The translations under genes and the position numbers were made by a program. A DNA stretch of 64,000 nucleotides from Gracilibacillus lacisalsi DSM 19029 (GTDB taxonomy: Bacteria; Bacillota; Bacilli; Bacillales; Amphibacillaceae), in NCBI RefSeq assembly GCF_000377765.1, contig NZ_KB898675.1, forward strand, positions 27,383 through 91,382, written 5' to 3'. This document shows positions 7,834-16,229 of the stretch, one piece after another. The number at the start of each line of letters is the position of its first letter. The first letter of the stretch is position 1. The notes beneath the pieces are model-generated. The model searched no databases. It saw only the letters and a list, made by a program, of their open reading frames with translations, and was not told the DNA's origin.

Positions 7834-8664
7834 ATGAAAAAAACAGCAATTTTTATCTTGCTAATAACTTTCTTGATTGGATGTCAACAAGAAAACTTTT
7901 TAGCACAACAGATAGAAAAAAGAGATACTCAACAAGATTATAAAGAAGAACCGGAATCTTTTGTCCAAGTGGAAGAAGAAGATAAAGAACAAGCAGAACA
8001 AGGAAAAGAAGAAGAGGATAAAGGAAATGGAGAAAAGCAGGAAAATGAGCAGATCGATGAAAATAAAGATGATTCACTGACAGTTATCGATAATCCTGAC
8101 AGTGTATCACTTGTTGTTAATAAACAGCGAAAATTGCCAGACGGTTTCGAACCGGATGACTTAGTAGAGGCGAATGTCCCTTACCATGCAGCAGAAGGGG
8201 ATCCGAAGCGTTTAATACGAAAAGTAGCAGCAGATGCATTGGAGGACCTTTTTGCAGCCGCAAAGGAAGATGACTTAGATCTAGTAGCTGTTTCAGGCTA
8301 TCGCTCCTATGACCGCCAGAAACAAATATATGAAAATAATGTTGCGACAAAAGGTCAAGATCATGCGGATAAATTCTCAGCGAAACCTGGAACTAGCGAG
8401 CATCAGACAGGTTTGGCAATGGATGTTGCCTCAGCAGCATTAGTGGCTGTTCTGGAACAAAGTTTTATTGAAACAGAGGAAGGGCAATGGCTGGAAGATC
8501 ATGCCCATGAACATGGTTTTATCATTCGCTATCCAGAAGGAAAAGAAGACATTACTGGATACAGTTACGAACCATGGCATTTACGTTACGTAGGAAAAGA
8601 AACTGCGACAGAAATTTATCAAGCGCAAGTAACATTAGAAGAATTCTTTGGACTTTATCCTTAA
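7834..8664 (+). CDS. Lipoprotein D,D/L,D-carboxypeptidase, peptidase M15B (LdcB/YodJ/VanY type)
   Basis: A 276-residue exported lipoprotein. Residues 1-17 form a lipoprotein signal peptide with lipobox LIGC and the lipidated Cys17. An acidic linker (about 38-80, mostly Glu, Lys, Gln) leads to the peptidase domain with 'SGYRSYDRQ' (154-162) and the zinc ligands His190 and Asp197 ('SEHQTGLAMDV') and His249 ('EPWHLRY'), with Glu246 as the catalytic base. These enzymes trim D-alanine from peptidoglycan stem peptides outside the membrane. I start at ATG 7834, behind AAAGGG and directly before 'KKTAIFILL'; a longer start at 7801 would put charged residues before the signal peptide. Confidence 0.9.
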   Translation: MKKTAIFILLITFLIGCQQENFLAQQIEKRDTQQDYKEEPESFVQVEEEDKEQAEQGKEEEDKGNGEKQENEQIDENKDDSLTVIDNPDSVSLVVNKQRKLPDGFEPDDLVEANVPYHAAEGDPKRLIRKVAADALEDLFAAAKEDDLDLVAVSGYRSYDRQKQIYENNVATKGQDHADKFSAKPGTSEHQTGLAMDVASAALVAVLEQSFIETEEGQWLEDHAHEHGFIIRYPEGKEDITGYSYEPWHLRYVGKETATEIYQAQVTLEEFFGLYP

Positions 8665-8693
8665 ACCAAGAAGCTAAAGCTTCTTGGTTTTTT
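8664..8693 (+). terminator. Intrinsic terminator after the M15 peptidase gene
   Basis: AACCAAGAAGCT (8664-8675) pairs with AGCTTCTTGGTT (8678-8689), followed by TTTTTT. The stem begins inside the stop codon. Confidence 0.85.
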
Positions 8694-8814
8694 AATTAGC
8701 ATTTGTAAATATTCTTCATGAAACTGGAGTATTAAAAGAGCACTTTCTTGTTTTGCAAGAAGTGAAGTTGCCAGTCGGATAGTCGAACTTATGCGCAATC
8801 GTACTTTTTTATCA

Positions 8815-8880
8815 GGAAAGTCCACGCAAGCACAGAAAACTAGGCAATTTCACGAATCGCTCAATCATCGCTTATTGCGG
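8815..8880 (+). repeat. Second decayed copy of the GCGCCC/GGCGACTTC element
   Basis: The stretch AGAAAACTAGGCAATTTCAC followed by GAATCGC at about 8834-8860 matches AAAACTAGGCGACTTCAC and GAATCGCC of the full copy at 32343-32485. Homology stops after about 50 bp. Confidence 0.5.
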
Positions 8881-8884
8881 TCCC

Positions 8885-9010
8885 TAAAATATCGGGAAAA
8901 CTTCTTATTCCACTTGTTAGATTTCCCTGTAATTTCATTTTTACCGGGAAATCCGTCAATTTTAAAAGGGTGATTTCCTGGTGAATGTAGCTTTACCGGG
9001 AAAACATACA
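8885..9010 (+). repeat. Irregular CCGGGAAA-containing repeats
   Basis: Five related words occur within 125 bp: ATCGGGAAAA (8890), TTTCCCTGTA (8923), TACCGGGAAA (8942), TTTCCTGGTG (8974) and TACCGGGAAA (8994). They alternate in orientation and lie downstream of the M15 gene terminator. Confidence 0.45.
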
Positions 9011-9122
9011 GTTACATGCAACGGTTTTACTGGTATTAGATATGTTAACAGAAAAATACAGATACAGGTGGGAGAGATGTATTACAAAGGCTACAAACAG
9101 ACTGGGTGATTTCATCTTATTC

Positions 9123-9150
9123 ACCAAAAATACTAACCTCACATAACCTA
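9123..9150 (+). promoter_or_regulatory. Sigma-K-type promoter of yabG
   Basis: AC (9123-9124), a 17-bp spacer, then CATAACCTA (9142-9150) fits AC-N17-CATAnnnTA. In B. subtilis yabG is transcribed by sigma-K RNA polymerase, so the site agrees with known control of the gene. Confidence 0.7.
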
Positions 9151-9179
9151 TAGTAGCAAGCTCATTATGGGGTGATTTG

Positions 9180-10040
9180 GTGAAGCTGATGACAGGAATG
9201 CTTGTGACACGATATTCTTATAAACATGATATCGTTTTTCGTATCAAAAATATAAATGATGATAAGGTATTACTACACGGAGAAGATTTACGTCTAGAAG
9301 CAGATGCACCTTTTGATGATCTTCGTATTTTACCAGAAGAAGATATTAGAAAAAGACAGGATGAAATAAAAGAAAAAGAAGAGTATTCATATCGTCTTTT
9401 TCGTCAAGATTATCAGCTAATGAAAGAAAAAAAAGATTATGAGCATAAAAAAATAGAGCCACGTAATATTCAACGATTTCAATTACCAGTAAAAGTACTA
9501 CACATTGATGGTGATCGACTTTATTTAAAGAAATGCATTGAATTATATCAGCGACTAGGATTGCAAGTGCATGGTGTGTATGTGCAAGAAAAAGAATTAC
9601 CGATTGAAATGGAAGACCTGGTTAAAAAAGTGCAGCCAGAGATTATCGTTATTACCGGACATGATGCTTACTCAGAATCAAAGGGCAGTAAAAAAGATAT
9701 GTCCGCATACCGCAACACACGATTTTTTGTTGAAGCTGTACGTCAAGCGAGAGCATGGTCTCCCAATTTGGATCAATTGATTATTTTTGCAGGGGCATGT
9801 CAATCACACTTTGAATCGCTTATTCGCGCAGGGGCTAATTTTGCAAGCTCACCAGATCGCGTCAATATTCATGCGTTAGATCCCGTCTATGTTGTAGCAA
9901 AAGTAGCCTACACACCTTTTATGGATAAAGTGAATGTTTATGATGTGTTAAAAAACACACTTACTGGTGAAAGAGGTCTAGGGGGAATGGAAACAAGGGG
10001 GCTTTATCGTACCGGTATACCTTATGTAGAGACAAAATAG
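9180..10040 (+). CDS. yabG: Sporulation-specific protease YabG
   Basis: A 286-residue protein of the YabG family (peptidase U57), which is made in the mother cell and cuts several coat proteins so that they can be cross-linked. The C-terminal half carries the strongly conserved blocks 'ITGHDAYSESKG', 'IIFAGACQSHFESLIRAGA' and 'NFASSPDRVNIHALDPVY', including the conserved His/Cys candidates for catalysis. GTG 9180 has GGGGTGA at the right distance; TTG 9177 is too close and ATG 9189 too far. A sigma-K promoter lies 30 bp upstream and a terminator overlaps the stop codon. Confidence 0.93.
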   Translation: MKLMTGMLVTRYSYKHDIVFRIKNINDDKVLLHGEDLRLEADAPFDDLRILPEEDIRKRQDEIKEKEEYSYRLFRQDYQLMKEKKDYEHKKIEPRNIQRFQLPVKVLHIDGDRLYLKKCIELYQRLGLQVHGVYVQEKELPIEMEDLVKKVQPEIIVITGHDAYSESKGSKKDMSAYRNTRFFVEAVRQARAWSPNLDQLIIFAGACQSHFESLIRAGANFASSPDRVNIHALDPVYVVAKVAYTPFMDKVNVYDVLKNTLTGERGLGGMETRGLYRTGIPYVETK

Positions 10041-10058
10041 TTTTGTCTCTATTTTTTT
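10027..10058 (+). terminator. Intrinsic terminator of yabG
   Basis: TAGAGACAAAA (10027-10037) pairs with TTTTGTCTCTA (10041-10051), the TAG stop forming the loop, then TTTTTTT. Confidence 0.85.
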
Positions 10059-10209
10059 CGCATTTTTTGATACAATATAAAGGGAAACTTGTCACAGGGT
10101 GTTAAGGAACGTGATCTCCTAACTTAGAGCTCTTTAAATTTGAAGTGAGGGGATTTACTGACAATTAGCTCCGTGATAAATGAAGATTACATAAGGGGGA
10201 GAATGTATA

Positions 10210-11595
10210 ATGGATTATCGTATTGAACGTGACACTATCGGTGAAATGAAGGTTGCGAAGGATAAGTATTGGGGAGCGCAAACACAGCGTAGTAAAGAAA
10301 ATTTCCCAATTGGTAATGAGACAATGCCAACAGAAATTATTGAAGGCTTTGCCATTTTAAAACGAAGTGCTGCCATTGTAAATAGCGAACTAGGTCTAAT
10401 GGAACAATTGAAAGCGGATGCGATAAATCATGCTGCAGACCGCATTTTAGCAGGCGAATTATATGAGCATTTCCCATTAGTAGTTTGGCAAACAGGTAGT
10501 GGTACACAATCCAATATGAACGTTAATGAAGTGATTGCTTATGTAGGAAATTTGTGGTTAAAGGAACAAAACAGTGATGTTACCTTACATCCAAATGATG
10601 ATGTCAATAAATCACAAAGTTCCAATGACACCTATCCAACCGCATTACATATTGCTGCTGTCCGTAAATTAGAGGACGTTGTTTTACCTGCATTAGCAAC
10701 TTTAAAAGCAACGGTAAAAGAAAAGATGGAAGCGTTTGACGATATCGTGAAAATCGGACGGACACACCTCCAAGATGCTACCCCATTAACGTTAGGACAA
10801 GAGATTAGTGGCTGGCATCGCATGCTGGAAAAAACAGAATCGATGATCAAAGACAGTATTCCCTACGTAAAAGAATTGGCTATTGGTGGTACTGCTGTTG
10901 GTACCGGATTAAATGCTCATCCGGAATTTTCAGAGCGTGTAACAGCAAAAATTAGTGAATATACCGGAAAAGATTTTGTTTCTGCACCAAATAAATTCCA
11001 TGCATTGACAAGCCATGATGAGTTAGTCTATGCACACGGAGCATTAAAAGGATTAGCTGCAGACTTAATGAAGATAGGTAACGATGTGCGTTGGTTAGCT
11101 AGTGGACCTCGTTGTGGAATTGGGGAAATTACGATTCCTGCCAATGAACCAGGTAGCTCCATAATGCCAGGTAAAGTTAATCCGACTCAAAGTGAAGCAA
11201 TTACCATGGTAGCGACACAAGTAATGGGCAATGATGCAGCGATTGGTATTGCTGCAAGTCAAGGTAATTTTGAATTAAATGTCTTTAAACCAGTTATAGC
11301 TTATAACTTCTTGCAATCTGCACAACTATTAGCAGACAGTATGCTATCATTTAATGATCGTTGTGTTGTCGGAATAGAGCCAAATCATGAACAAATTGAG
11401 AAAAACTTAAATGATTCACTTATGCTAGTAACAGCACTTAATCCGCATATCGGATATGAGAATGCCGCAAAGATTGCCAAAAAAGCATTTGCTGATAATA
11501 CAACCTTAAAAGAAGCTGCAGTTGAATCAGGCTTATTAACAGCTGAGCAAGTTGATGAATGGATCAAGCCAGAAGAAATGACTTATCCAAAATAA
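10210..11595 (+). CDS. fumC: Fumarate hydratase, class II
   Basis: A 461-residue cytosolic TCA-cycle enzyme that interconverts fumarate and L-malate, an iron-free homotetramer of the aspartase/fumarase superfamily. The signature '[15 protein letters not shown]' lies at residues 315-329 with the catalytic loop serine at 316/317; His186 in 'GRTHLQDA' and the substrate-binding '[10 protein letters not shown]' (95-104) and 'SSND' (137-140) are present. Length is normal. ATG 10210 follows AAGGGGGAG. The gene has its own upstream region of about 150 bp and no close partner. Confidence 0.95.
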   Translation: MDYRIERDTIGEMKVAKDKYWGAQTQRSKENFPIGNETMPTEIIEGFAILKRSAAIVNSELGLMEQLKADAINHAADRILAGELYEHFPLVVWQTGSGTQSNMNVNEVIAYVGNLWLKEQNSDVTLHPNDDVNKSQSSNDTYPTALHIAAVRKLEDVVLPALATLKATVKEKMEAFDDIVKIGRTHLQDATPLTLGQEISGWHRMLEKTESMIKDSIPYVKELAIGGTAVGTGLNAHPEFSERVTAKISEYTGKDFVSAPNKFHALTSHDELVYAHGALKGLAADLMKIGNDVRWLASGPRCGIGEITIPANEPGSSIMPGKVNPTQSEAITMVATQVMGNDAAIGIAASQGNFELNVFKPVIAYNFLQSAQLLADSMLSFNDRCVVGIEPNHEQIEKNLNDSLMLVTALNPHIGYENAAKIAKKAFADNTTLKEAAVESGLLTAEQVDEWIKPEEMTYPK

Positions 11596-11688
11596 ACACG
11601 TTGGAATTGTTGCTAGAAATTGCTAACGAAATAAAAGCATATTGATCTCCTTTTTGTTCACAATATGGGGTACAGGAGGTGATCAAAG

Positions 11689-11892
11689 ATGGCAACTAAC
11701 AATTCAAATCAATTAGTTGTTCCTGGAGTAGAGCAAGCCCTAGATCAAATGAAATATGAGATTGCACAAGAATTTGGTGTAAACTTAGGTGCAGACTCTA
11801 CTTCTCGTGCTAACGGTTCTGTTGGTGGAGAAATCACAAAACGATTAGTAACAATGGCTGAACAACAATTTGGTGGAAACCAACAACAATAA
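11689..11892 (+). CDS. Small acid-soluble spore protein, alpha/beta type
   Basis: A 67-residue SASP. It shows both family signatures: '[10 protein letters not shown]' around the GPR protease cleavage site (between Glu and Ile) and the C-terminal '[13 protein letters not shown]'. These proteins coat forespore DNA, shift it to an A-like form and protect it from UV and chemicals, then feed germination as amino acids. ATG 11689 follows the very strong AGGAGGTGATC. Expression in the forespore under sigma-G is expected; CATATT at 11638 is a possible -10 but no convincing -35 was found. A terminator follows at once. Confidence 0.95.
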   Translation: MATNNSNQLVVPGVEQALDQMKYEIAQEFGVNLGADSTSRANGSVGGEITKRLVTMAEQQFGGNQQQ

Positions 11893-11907
11893 TTGAATAA
11901 TAAGAAG

Positions 11908-11938
11908 AAGGAGACGCTTATTTAAGTGTCTCCTTTTT
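11908..11938 (+). terminator. Intrinsic terminator of the SASP gene
   Basis: AAGGAGACGCTT (11908-11919) pairs with AAGTGTCTCCTT (11924-11935) including a G-U pair, followed by TTT. Confidence 0.85.
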
Positions 11939-12034
11939 ACAGATTAAGAAAATATAAAAAAGTTGTAAAGCAATGAAAAAAGTACAATATATAAGTGAAA
12001 TGAAGGAATGTAATATTCATTGCGGAGGATAAAT

Positions 12035-12289
12035 ATGTATATTTGTTATCTATGTAATGGTCTAGAAAAAATGGAGCATAGATGTCCGGTATGTGATGCA
12101 CATATGTTAGATGGAGGTAAGGTTGTCGATTACTATGATGATTATGCGCCATATATTGAAATAAATGATGCGCAATTGATCGATGGAATTCCTAATTCCA
12201 GTTCCTCACATCAATGTGTGCACGTTGGAGTTTGTTCAGCTTGTAATTATTCTGAAGAAGTTGTTATCCATGAGCATGAATTTTCATGA
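12035..12289 (+). CDS. Small zinc-ribbon-like protein of unknown function
   Basis: An 84-residue protein starting at ATG 12035 behind GCGGAGGA. Cysteines come in pairs: C4 and C7 ('CYLC'), C17 and C20 ('CPVC'), and near the C-terminus 'QCVHVGVCSAC', followed by a histidine-containing end 'VIHEHEF'. The middle is acidic and tyrosine-rich. The first two pairs would make one treble-clef or ribbon zinc site. I do not recognise the family, and no neighbouring gene suggests a role. It is followed by an AT-rich gap and then the convergent msmX terminator. Confidence 0.7.
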   Translation: MYICYLCNGLEKMEHRCPVCDAHMLDGGKVVDYYDDYAPYIEINDAQLIDGIPNSSSSHQCVHVGVCSACNYSEEVVIHEHEFS

Positions 12290-12364
12290 TAGTTTGACCA
12301 AAGGAAATAAATGTTTTTCATTCATTGAAAAGATATCAAAAGAATAAACCAATATGGAAAATAG

Positions 12365-12396
12365 AAAAACCCGTTTCGATCTAACGAAACGGGTTT
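12365..12396 (-). terminator. Intrinsic terminator of msmX
   Basis: AAACCCGTTTCG (12367-12378) and CGAAACGGGTTT (12385-12396) form a perfect 12-bp stem; on the minus strand it ends in TTTTT. It may also stop plus-strand transcripts from the zinc-ribbon gene. Confidence 0.85.
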
Positions 12397-12407
12397 GATT
12401 ACATCAT

Positions 12408-13508
12408 TTATTTAATGCGTTGTTCATTGTCTTTATCGAAGAAGTGGCATTTATGCATATCGAATGCCAAGTCAATTTTTTCACCACCGTGGATATCTGT
12501 ACGAGAATCAACACGTGCAACGAATTCTTGACCATTTACTTCAGAGTATAGATAAGACTCAGAACCCATTAGTTCGGATACATCGATCGTAGCGGTAATT
12601 TTCTTACCTGGATTCGCATCTAAGAAGACAGGCTCATCATGGATATCTTCTGGACGTACACCTAGTACTACTTCTTTACCAACATATCCTTGTTCACGAA
12701 GTACTTTCATTTTTCCTTCAGGTACTTCAACTTTTGTATCACCAAGTGCAATTTTTCCTTCTTCTAATGTACCGTTAAAGAAGTTCATAGCTGGTGAACC
12801 GATGAAACCACCAACGAAGATGTTGTTTGGCTTATCATATACTTCTTTAGGGGCACCAACTTGCTGAATAACACCATCTTTTAATACAACAAGGCGAGTT
12901 GCCATTGTCATCGCTTCTGTTTGGTCGTGTGTAACGTAAATAGTTGTTGTTTGTAGACGGTGGTGAAGCTTTTGAATTTCCGCACGCATTTGTACACGAA
13001 GTTTCGCATCCAAGTTTGATAACGGCTCATCCATTAAGAATACTTTTGCATCACGGACGATTGCACGACCTAATGCAACACGCTGACGCTGACCACCTGA
13101 AAGTGCTTTCGGTTTACGGTCTAAGTAAGCTTCCAAACCTAGAATACGAGCTGCTTCTTTTACACGACGCTCGATTTCGTCTTTTTTGAATTTACGAAGT
13201 TTAAGACCAAATGCCATATTGTCATAAACATTCATGTGTGGATATAGTGCGTAGTTTTGGAATACCATCGCAATATCACGGTCTTTAGGAGCGACTTCAT
13301 TCATCAATTTGTCATCGATGTAGAACTCTCCACTAGAAATTTCTTCAAGACCTGCAATCATACGAAGTGTAGTTGATTTACCGCAACCAGATGGACCTAC
13401 GAATACGATAAATTCTTTGTCTTTAATTTCAAGGTTGAAGTTGTCAACTGCTTTGTCTTCACCTTTTGTATAAATTTTGTCAATGTTTCTTAATGATAAT
13501 TCTGCCAT
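12408..13508 (-). CDS. msmX: Multi-sugar ABC transporter ATPase MsmX
   Basis: A 366-residue ATPase that in Bacillus energises several carbohydrate importers (maltodextrins, arabino- and galacto-oligosaccharides) in which the permease operon lacks its own ATPase. Walker A is GPSGCGKST (38-46), the signature LSGGQ is at 136-140, Walker B VFLMDEP at 156-162, and the C-terminal 230-366 is the OB-type regulatory domain of the MalK group ('GVRPEDIHDEP'). No sugar permease genes are nearby, which agrees with its use as a shared subunit. A perfect cre site 22 bp upstream suggests CcpA control. Its own terminator follows. Confidence 0.93.
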   Translation of the reverse strand: MAELSLRNIDKIYTKGEDKAVDNFNLEIKDKEFIVFVGPSGCGKSTTLRMIAGLEEISSGEFYIDDKLMNEVAPKDRDIAMVFQNYALYPHMNVYDNMAFGLKLRKFKKDEIERRVKEAARILGLEAYLDRKPKALSGGQRQRVALGRAIVRDAKVFLMDEPLSNLDAKLRVQMRAEIQKLHHRLQTTTIYVTHDQTEAMTMATRLVVLKDGVIQQVGAPKEVYDKPNNIFVGGFIGSPAMNFFNGTLEEGKIALGDTKVEVPEGKMKVLREQGYVGKEVVLGVRPEDIHDEPVFLDANPGKKITATIDVSELMGSESYLYSEVNGQEFVARVDSRTDIHGGEKIDLAFDMHKCHFFDKDNEQRIK

Positions 13509-13529
13509 TGTATTCCCCTCCTAATTTGT

Positions 13530-13542
13530 TGAAAGCGTTTCA
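13530..13542 (-). promoter_or_regulatory. CcpA cre site upstream of msmX
   Basis: TGAAAGCGTTTCA is a palindromic match to the catabolite-responsive element TGWAANCGNTNWCA. It lies 22-34 bp upstream of the msmX start, so CcpA binding would affect initiation or early elongation. Confidence 0.75.
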
Positions 13543-13590
13543 TCTATGTCTATTAGTTTACTAATAAAATGGCCAAAGGTAAATAGAAAG

Positions 13591-13623
13591 CGTGCACAAA
13601 AAAAGTCACCCTATTTGTGCACG
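13591..13623. repeat. Inverted repeat between the PucR-type regulator and msmX
   Basis: CGTGCACAAA (13591-13600) is the exact reverse complement of TTTGTGCACG (13614-13623), with a 13-bp spacer. It lies downstream of the regulator gene and upstream of the msmX promoter region. It could be an operator or a terminator stem; there is no T-run after the right arm on either strand. Confidence 0.5.
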
Positions 13624-13663
13624 GTTACAAAAGCATGTCCCTAACGTAAGATATTGTCTCATT

Positions 13664-14560
13664 TTACCATTTTGTACGCATGAGCAGACATAAATAAACG
13701 GCAATAGCTCCATCGAATTGTTTCACATCTATCCCCGTTTTCTCAATGAACTTGTCCACACGATACTGTAAACTATTACGGTGCATGTACATTTTTTTTG
13801 CCGCTAAGGTCGTATTGGAATTGGACTCCAAAAAGACCTGAACTGTTTTTAATAATTCTTCGTCACTTTTTACCTCATTAAGGATTGAATCTGTAATCAT
13901 CTGTTGTTCTTTATCACTTATATCATGTAAAAATAGATACGGAATCGCTTTAATATAATCCAAAACAGCATGATTATGGCGTCTGGTTAAGTAGTAACAT
14001 TTTTTGATCCATTCATAGAAATCTGGCGCCTGTTGAATATGATGTAATGTTGGACCGACAAAAAGCTTTATATTGATATAAAAATCTGTCGTCAGTACTT
14101 CGATAATCTCGGAATAGGATACATAGTCTTCCGTTGTTTGGACTTCTTCCTGAATGATCACTCCTTCATGATTGTTTTCCCACAGGATGGAGGTCTTTTG
14201 CGGGAACAAACCATGGATCGCTTCTCGAAATGATTCAGGATCAATCGACTCATCTGATAGGGAAAAATAAACAAAATGGAAGGCGGACAAATTATCTTCC
14301 ATCATTTTTTTAGGAATTTCTTGTTGAAATAAGATATCCATCCATAATTTTTCGCGCTCAGTAGTCGGTGGTTGACTAGCTTTATATGGTGTAAGTAATA
14401 TTTCTAAAATTTTCGATTCTCTCTCCGTTAATTCTTCTTTAGGTACTCCGATAATGTCATTTTCATTTGTGACATACCATTTATACGAAATCGTATCCAT
14501 TTTTGTCTCATTTGAATGTGTAACTAAATTAGGGAACATTTGTTGAAGTTGTTCTAACAT
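13664..14560 (-). CDS. PucR/CdaR-type transcriptional regulator (C-terminal HTH)
   Basis: A 298-residue protein without an obvious ligand domain of a named type in its first two thirds. The last 60 residues 'LLKTVQVFLESNSNTTLAAKKMYMHRNSLQYRVDKF' (given in parts: LLKTVQVFLESNSN, TTLAAKKMYMHRNSL, QYRVDKF) form the HTH_30 helix-turn-helix that ends PucR, CdaR and similar activators, where the 'H-R-N-S/T-L-Q-Y-R' block is diagnostic. Such regulators respond to carbon or nitrogen metabolites. It lies upstream of msmX on the same strand with about 155 bp between, so a link to sugar use is possible but unproven. Confidence 0.8.
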   Translation of the reverse strand: MLEQLQQMFPNLVTHSNETKMDTISYKWYVTNENDIIGVPKEELTERESKILEILLTPYKASQPPTTEREKLWMDILFQQEIPKKMMEDNLSAFHFVYFSLSDESIDPESFREAIHGLFPQKTSILWENNHEGVIIQEEVQTTEDYVSYSEIIEVLTTDFYINIKLFVGPTLHHIQQAPDFYEWIKKCYYLTRRHNHAVLDYIKAIPYLFLHDISDKEQQMITDSILNEVKSDEELLKTVQVFLESNSNTTLAAKKMYMHRNSLQYRVDKFIEKTGIDVKQFDGAIAVYLCLLMRTKW

Positions 14561-14635
14561 GTTTAAGCCTCTTTCATTGAAATATCATTTACTTCTATTA
14601 TAACAAAGAATATGTGTTATGAGCGTTAACACCAT

Positions 14636-14673
14636 AAAAATACACACACTTTTTAAAGAGTGTGTGTATTTTT
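14636..14673 (-). terminator. Intrinsic terminator after the 62-residue gene
   Basis: AAAAATACACACACT (14636-14650) pairs with AGTGTGTGTATTTTT (14659-14673), an essentially perfect 15-bp stem with T-runs on both strands. It ends the yheC/D-like transcript and separates it from the regulator gene. Confidence 0.88.
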
Positions 14674-14860
14674 ACTCCCCGTCTGTTTCGGCGGGAAAGG
14701 CTTCTTTTTCTTTTGGCAATTTTCTTGCTTGTTCGATTTGCATTCGACCATGTACCGAATGTGCTGTACCACCAGCCATTCCTTCATTAATCATACGATC
14801 AACATCTACTTCATATTTTTCGCGAGAATCTGTCTGTTTTTTGGATGAAGGTTTTGCCAT
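14672..14860 (-). CDS. Small hydrophilic protein of unknown function next to YheC/D
   Basis: A 62-residue protein starting at ATG 14860 behind GAGGAGGGAG. The sequence begins 'MAKPSSKKQTDSREKYEVDV' and goes on with 'MINEGMAGGTAHSVHGRMQ' and an acidic tail. It has no hydrophobic segment. The lysine-, glycine- and glutamine-rich character and place directly downstream of a spore-coat-associated gene suggest a small spore protein, but I cannot assign it to a named SASP family. The gap to the preceding gene is 43 nt, so both are probably on one transcript that ends at the 14636 hairpin. Confidence 0.8.
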   Translation of the reverse strand: MAKPSSKKQTDSREKYEVDVDRMINEGMAGGTAHSVHGRMQIEQARKLPKEKEAFPAETDGE

Positions 14861-14903
14861 AATACTCCCTCCTCTAAGCATAGCTTGAACCAAAAGGTGA
14901 AAA

Positions 14904-16139
14904 TCATTCAACATATAAGGAGAACTCAAATAAAGAAGTGAGATACGCTTGTGTTTTAGTTGCAAGCGCAGGATGAAAAAATACTTGCCAACTAGGTTTT
15001 GCCTGAACTTCTATTAACCAAAGTCTTCGTTCCTGATCGATACCGATATCAAATCCCAACTCTCCAATCGTACCAGGTAACATATTTTCCAACAGCTTGC
15101 TTAATACTATGGCTAATTCTTTTACTTTTTTGATGGTGTTTCTCCCTAAATTTAGTGTGTCTAAATCAACTATTTCATTCCCAGTATTTTTTCTTCCATA
15201 TAATAAGGTCACTTGCCATTGCTTGGTTTTGTTTGTATGCACTCTTAGGTAAAAGGAATCTCCCTGATGTTGAATTAAATCTATTGCGTCCTGTAATACA
15301 TATTGCCGGAAGCCATTAGGAAAAAACGCTTGTTTAAACTGTTCAAGGTCTTGATAATATTGTCGACTGTTATGATTGTGCGTAACAAATAGAAGGTCTC
15401 CCACTTCTTCTAAATAGAAATGATTGCTATCATCATCTTTCAATGGCATTAGTGTAACTGGATGCTGGGAAAGTTTATGTTGAATGGTCTGAATCGAAGG
15501 GTGAAAAGTGGTATCAGGTAGAAGATAATTGATTCGTTCATGATTCATAATATTATCATATACTTGCCATTTGTTAAAAAAGTCGGGATTAAATATAATA
15601 GAGTTTGTGGTCAAATACTGTTTTATTTTTTGTACCTTTTTATGTGACTCGATCTTGCGATTAGGTATGCGATTGTATATGACTGGTGGTATTTCTGTTT
15701 CAATCGTTTTCCACTCCTGTTCTTGCCAAACAACCCCTGTTGAGCTATTTGTTTGCAAATGAACGTCATGATAGGAGAAAAAAATCGTTTCAAATCCGAG
15801 TGTGTGCCCAACTCTAGCCATTTCTTGATATAATCTTTGATAGGATGATTGCTGTGGCGAACAATGGCTGAATACACCAAAGAGATAGTTTATGTGGCAG
15901 GTATTTGTATCGGTATTCAAAATGATTGGTGCATGATTGATTAAATGGAATTGCTTCATAATCGAAGAAGAAAGATAAATCGTGTTTGTTCTGTTATGAT
16001 GGCTTAAGATATCACAAGGAATATTTTGTAAGCCGTGCTGTAGCATAGACATCTGTTTTAAATGATAGTAAGCCTCGGTAGGGACAATCATTCTATTTTT
16101 GTCATTAGGGTAGGCTATTATTCGGAATGTCTGTCGCAT
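14904..16139 (-). CDS. YheC/YheD family endospore coat-associated ATP-grasp protein
   Basis: A 411-residue protein. The C-terminal part has ATP-grasp features: the glycine/lysine strand region 'VTLMPLKDD', and 'GELGFDIGIDQERRLWLIEV' followed by 'QAKPS', where the glutamates would hold ATP-magnesium. B. subtilis YheC and YheD are sporulation proteins associated with the coat, and YheD forms rings around the forespore; their chemistry is unknown. In B. subtilis the order is yheD-yheC-yheB-yheA, and here yheB and yheA homologues lie divergently just upstream, so the neighbourhood is conserved with only one yheC/D copy. ATG 16139 is used. Confidence 0.88.
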   Translation of the reverse strand: MRQTFRIIAYPNDKNRMIVPTEAYYHLKQMSMLQHGLQNIPCDILSHHNRTNTIYLSSSIMKQFHLINHAPIILNTDTNTCHINYLFGVFSHCSPQQSSYQRLYQEMARVGHTLGFETIFFSYHDVHLQTNSSTGVVWQEQEWKTIETEIPPVIYNRIPNRKIESHKKVQKIKQYLTTNSIIFNPDFFNKWQVYDNIMNHERINYLLPDTTFHPSIQTIQHKLSQHPVTLMPLKDDDSNHFYLEEVGDLLFVTHNHNSRQYYQDLEQFKQAFFPNGFRQYVLQDAIDLIQHQGDSFYLRVHTNKTKQWQVTLLYGRKNTGNEIVDLDTLNLGRNTIKKVKELAIVLSKLLENMLPGTIGELGFDIGIDQERRLWLIEVQAKPSWQVFFHPALATKTQAYLTSLFEFSLYVE

Positions 16140-16172
16140 GTGAACACCTGCTTTCTACATGTAGGCTAATTC

Positions 16173-16201
16173 ATTATATGCAGCAGGAAGGTGTACTATA
16201 C
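16173..16201 (-). promoter_or_regulatory. Possible sigma-E-like promoter of the yheC/D gene
   Basis: On the minus strand CATATAAT (from 16180 down to 16173) resembles the sigma-E/K -10 form CATAnnnT, and GTATAGT lies 14 bp upstream as a possible -35. The -10 lies 34 bp before the start. Only a candidate. Confidence 0.35.
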
Positions 16202-16229
16202 TTTACAAAGAGGAAAGGTGGAAAGAAGG

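Larger units (their letters stand above)
8694..9122. other. Intergenic region with decayed repeats
   Basis: No credible gene. 8815-8880 is a decayed copy of the GCGCCC/GGCGACTTC element. 8885-9010 holds several TACCGGGAAA and TTTCCCTGT/TTTCCTGGT motifs that resemble the TCCnnGGA modules but are not evenly spaced. A frame across 8791-8973 is an accident of these repeats. Confidence 0.5.

Noticed and set aside
8791..8973. A 60-codon open frame between the M15 peptidase gene and yabG
   Set aside because: It lies over decayed repeats and lacks a binding site.
10080..10209. A T-box or other riboswitch before fumC
   Set aside because: No T-box sequence, no aptamer pattern and no terminator were found in the leader.
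11615..11645. A sigma-G promoter for the SASP gene
   Set aside because: CATATT fits a -10 loosely but the sequence 17 bp upstream is a poor -35, so it was not listed.
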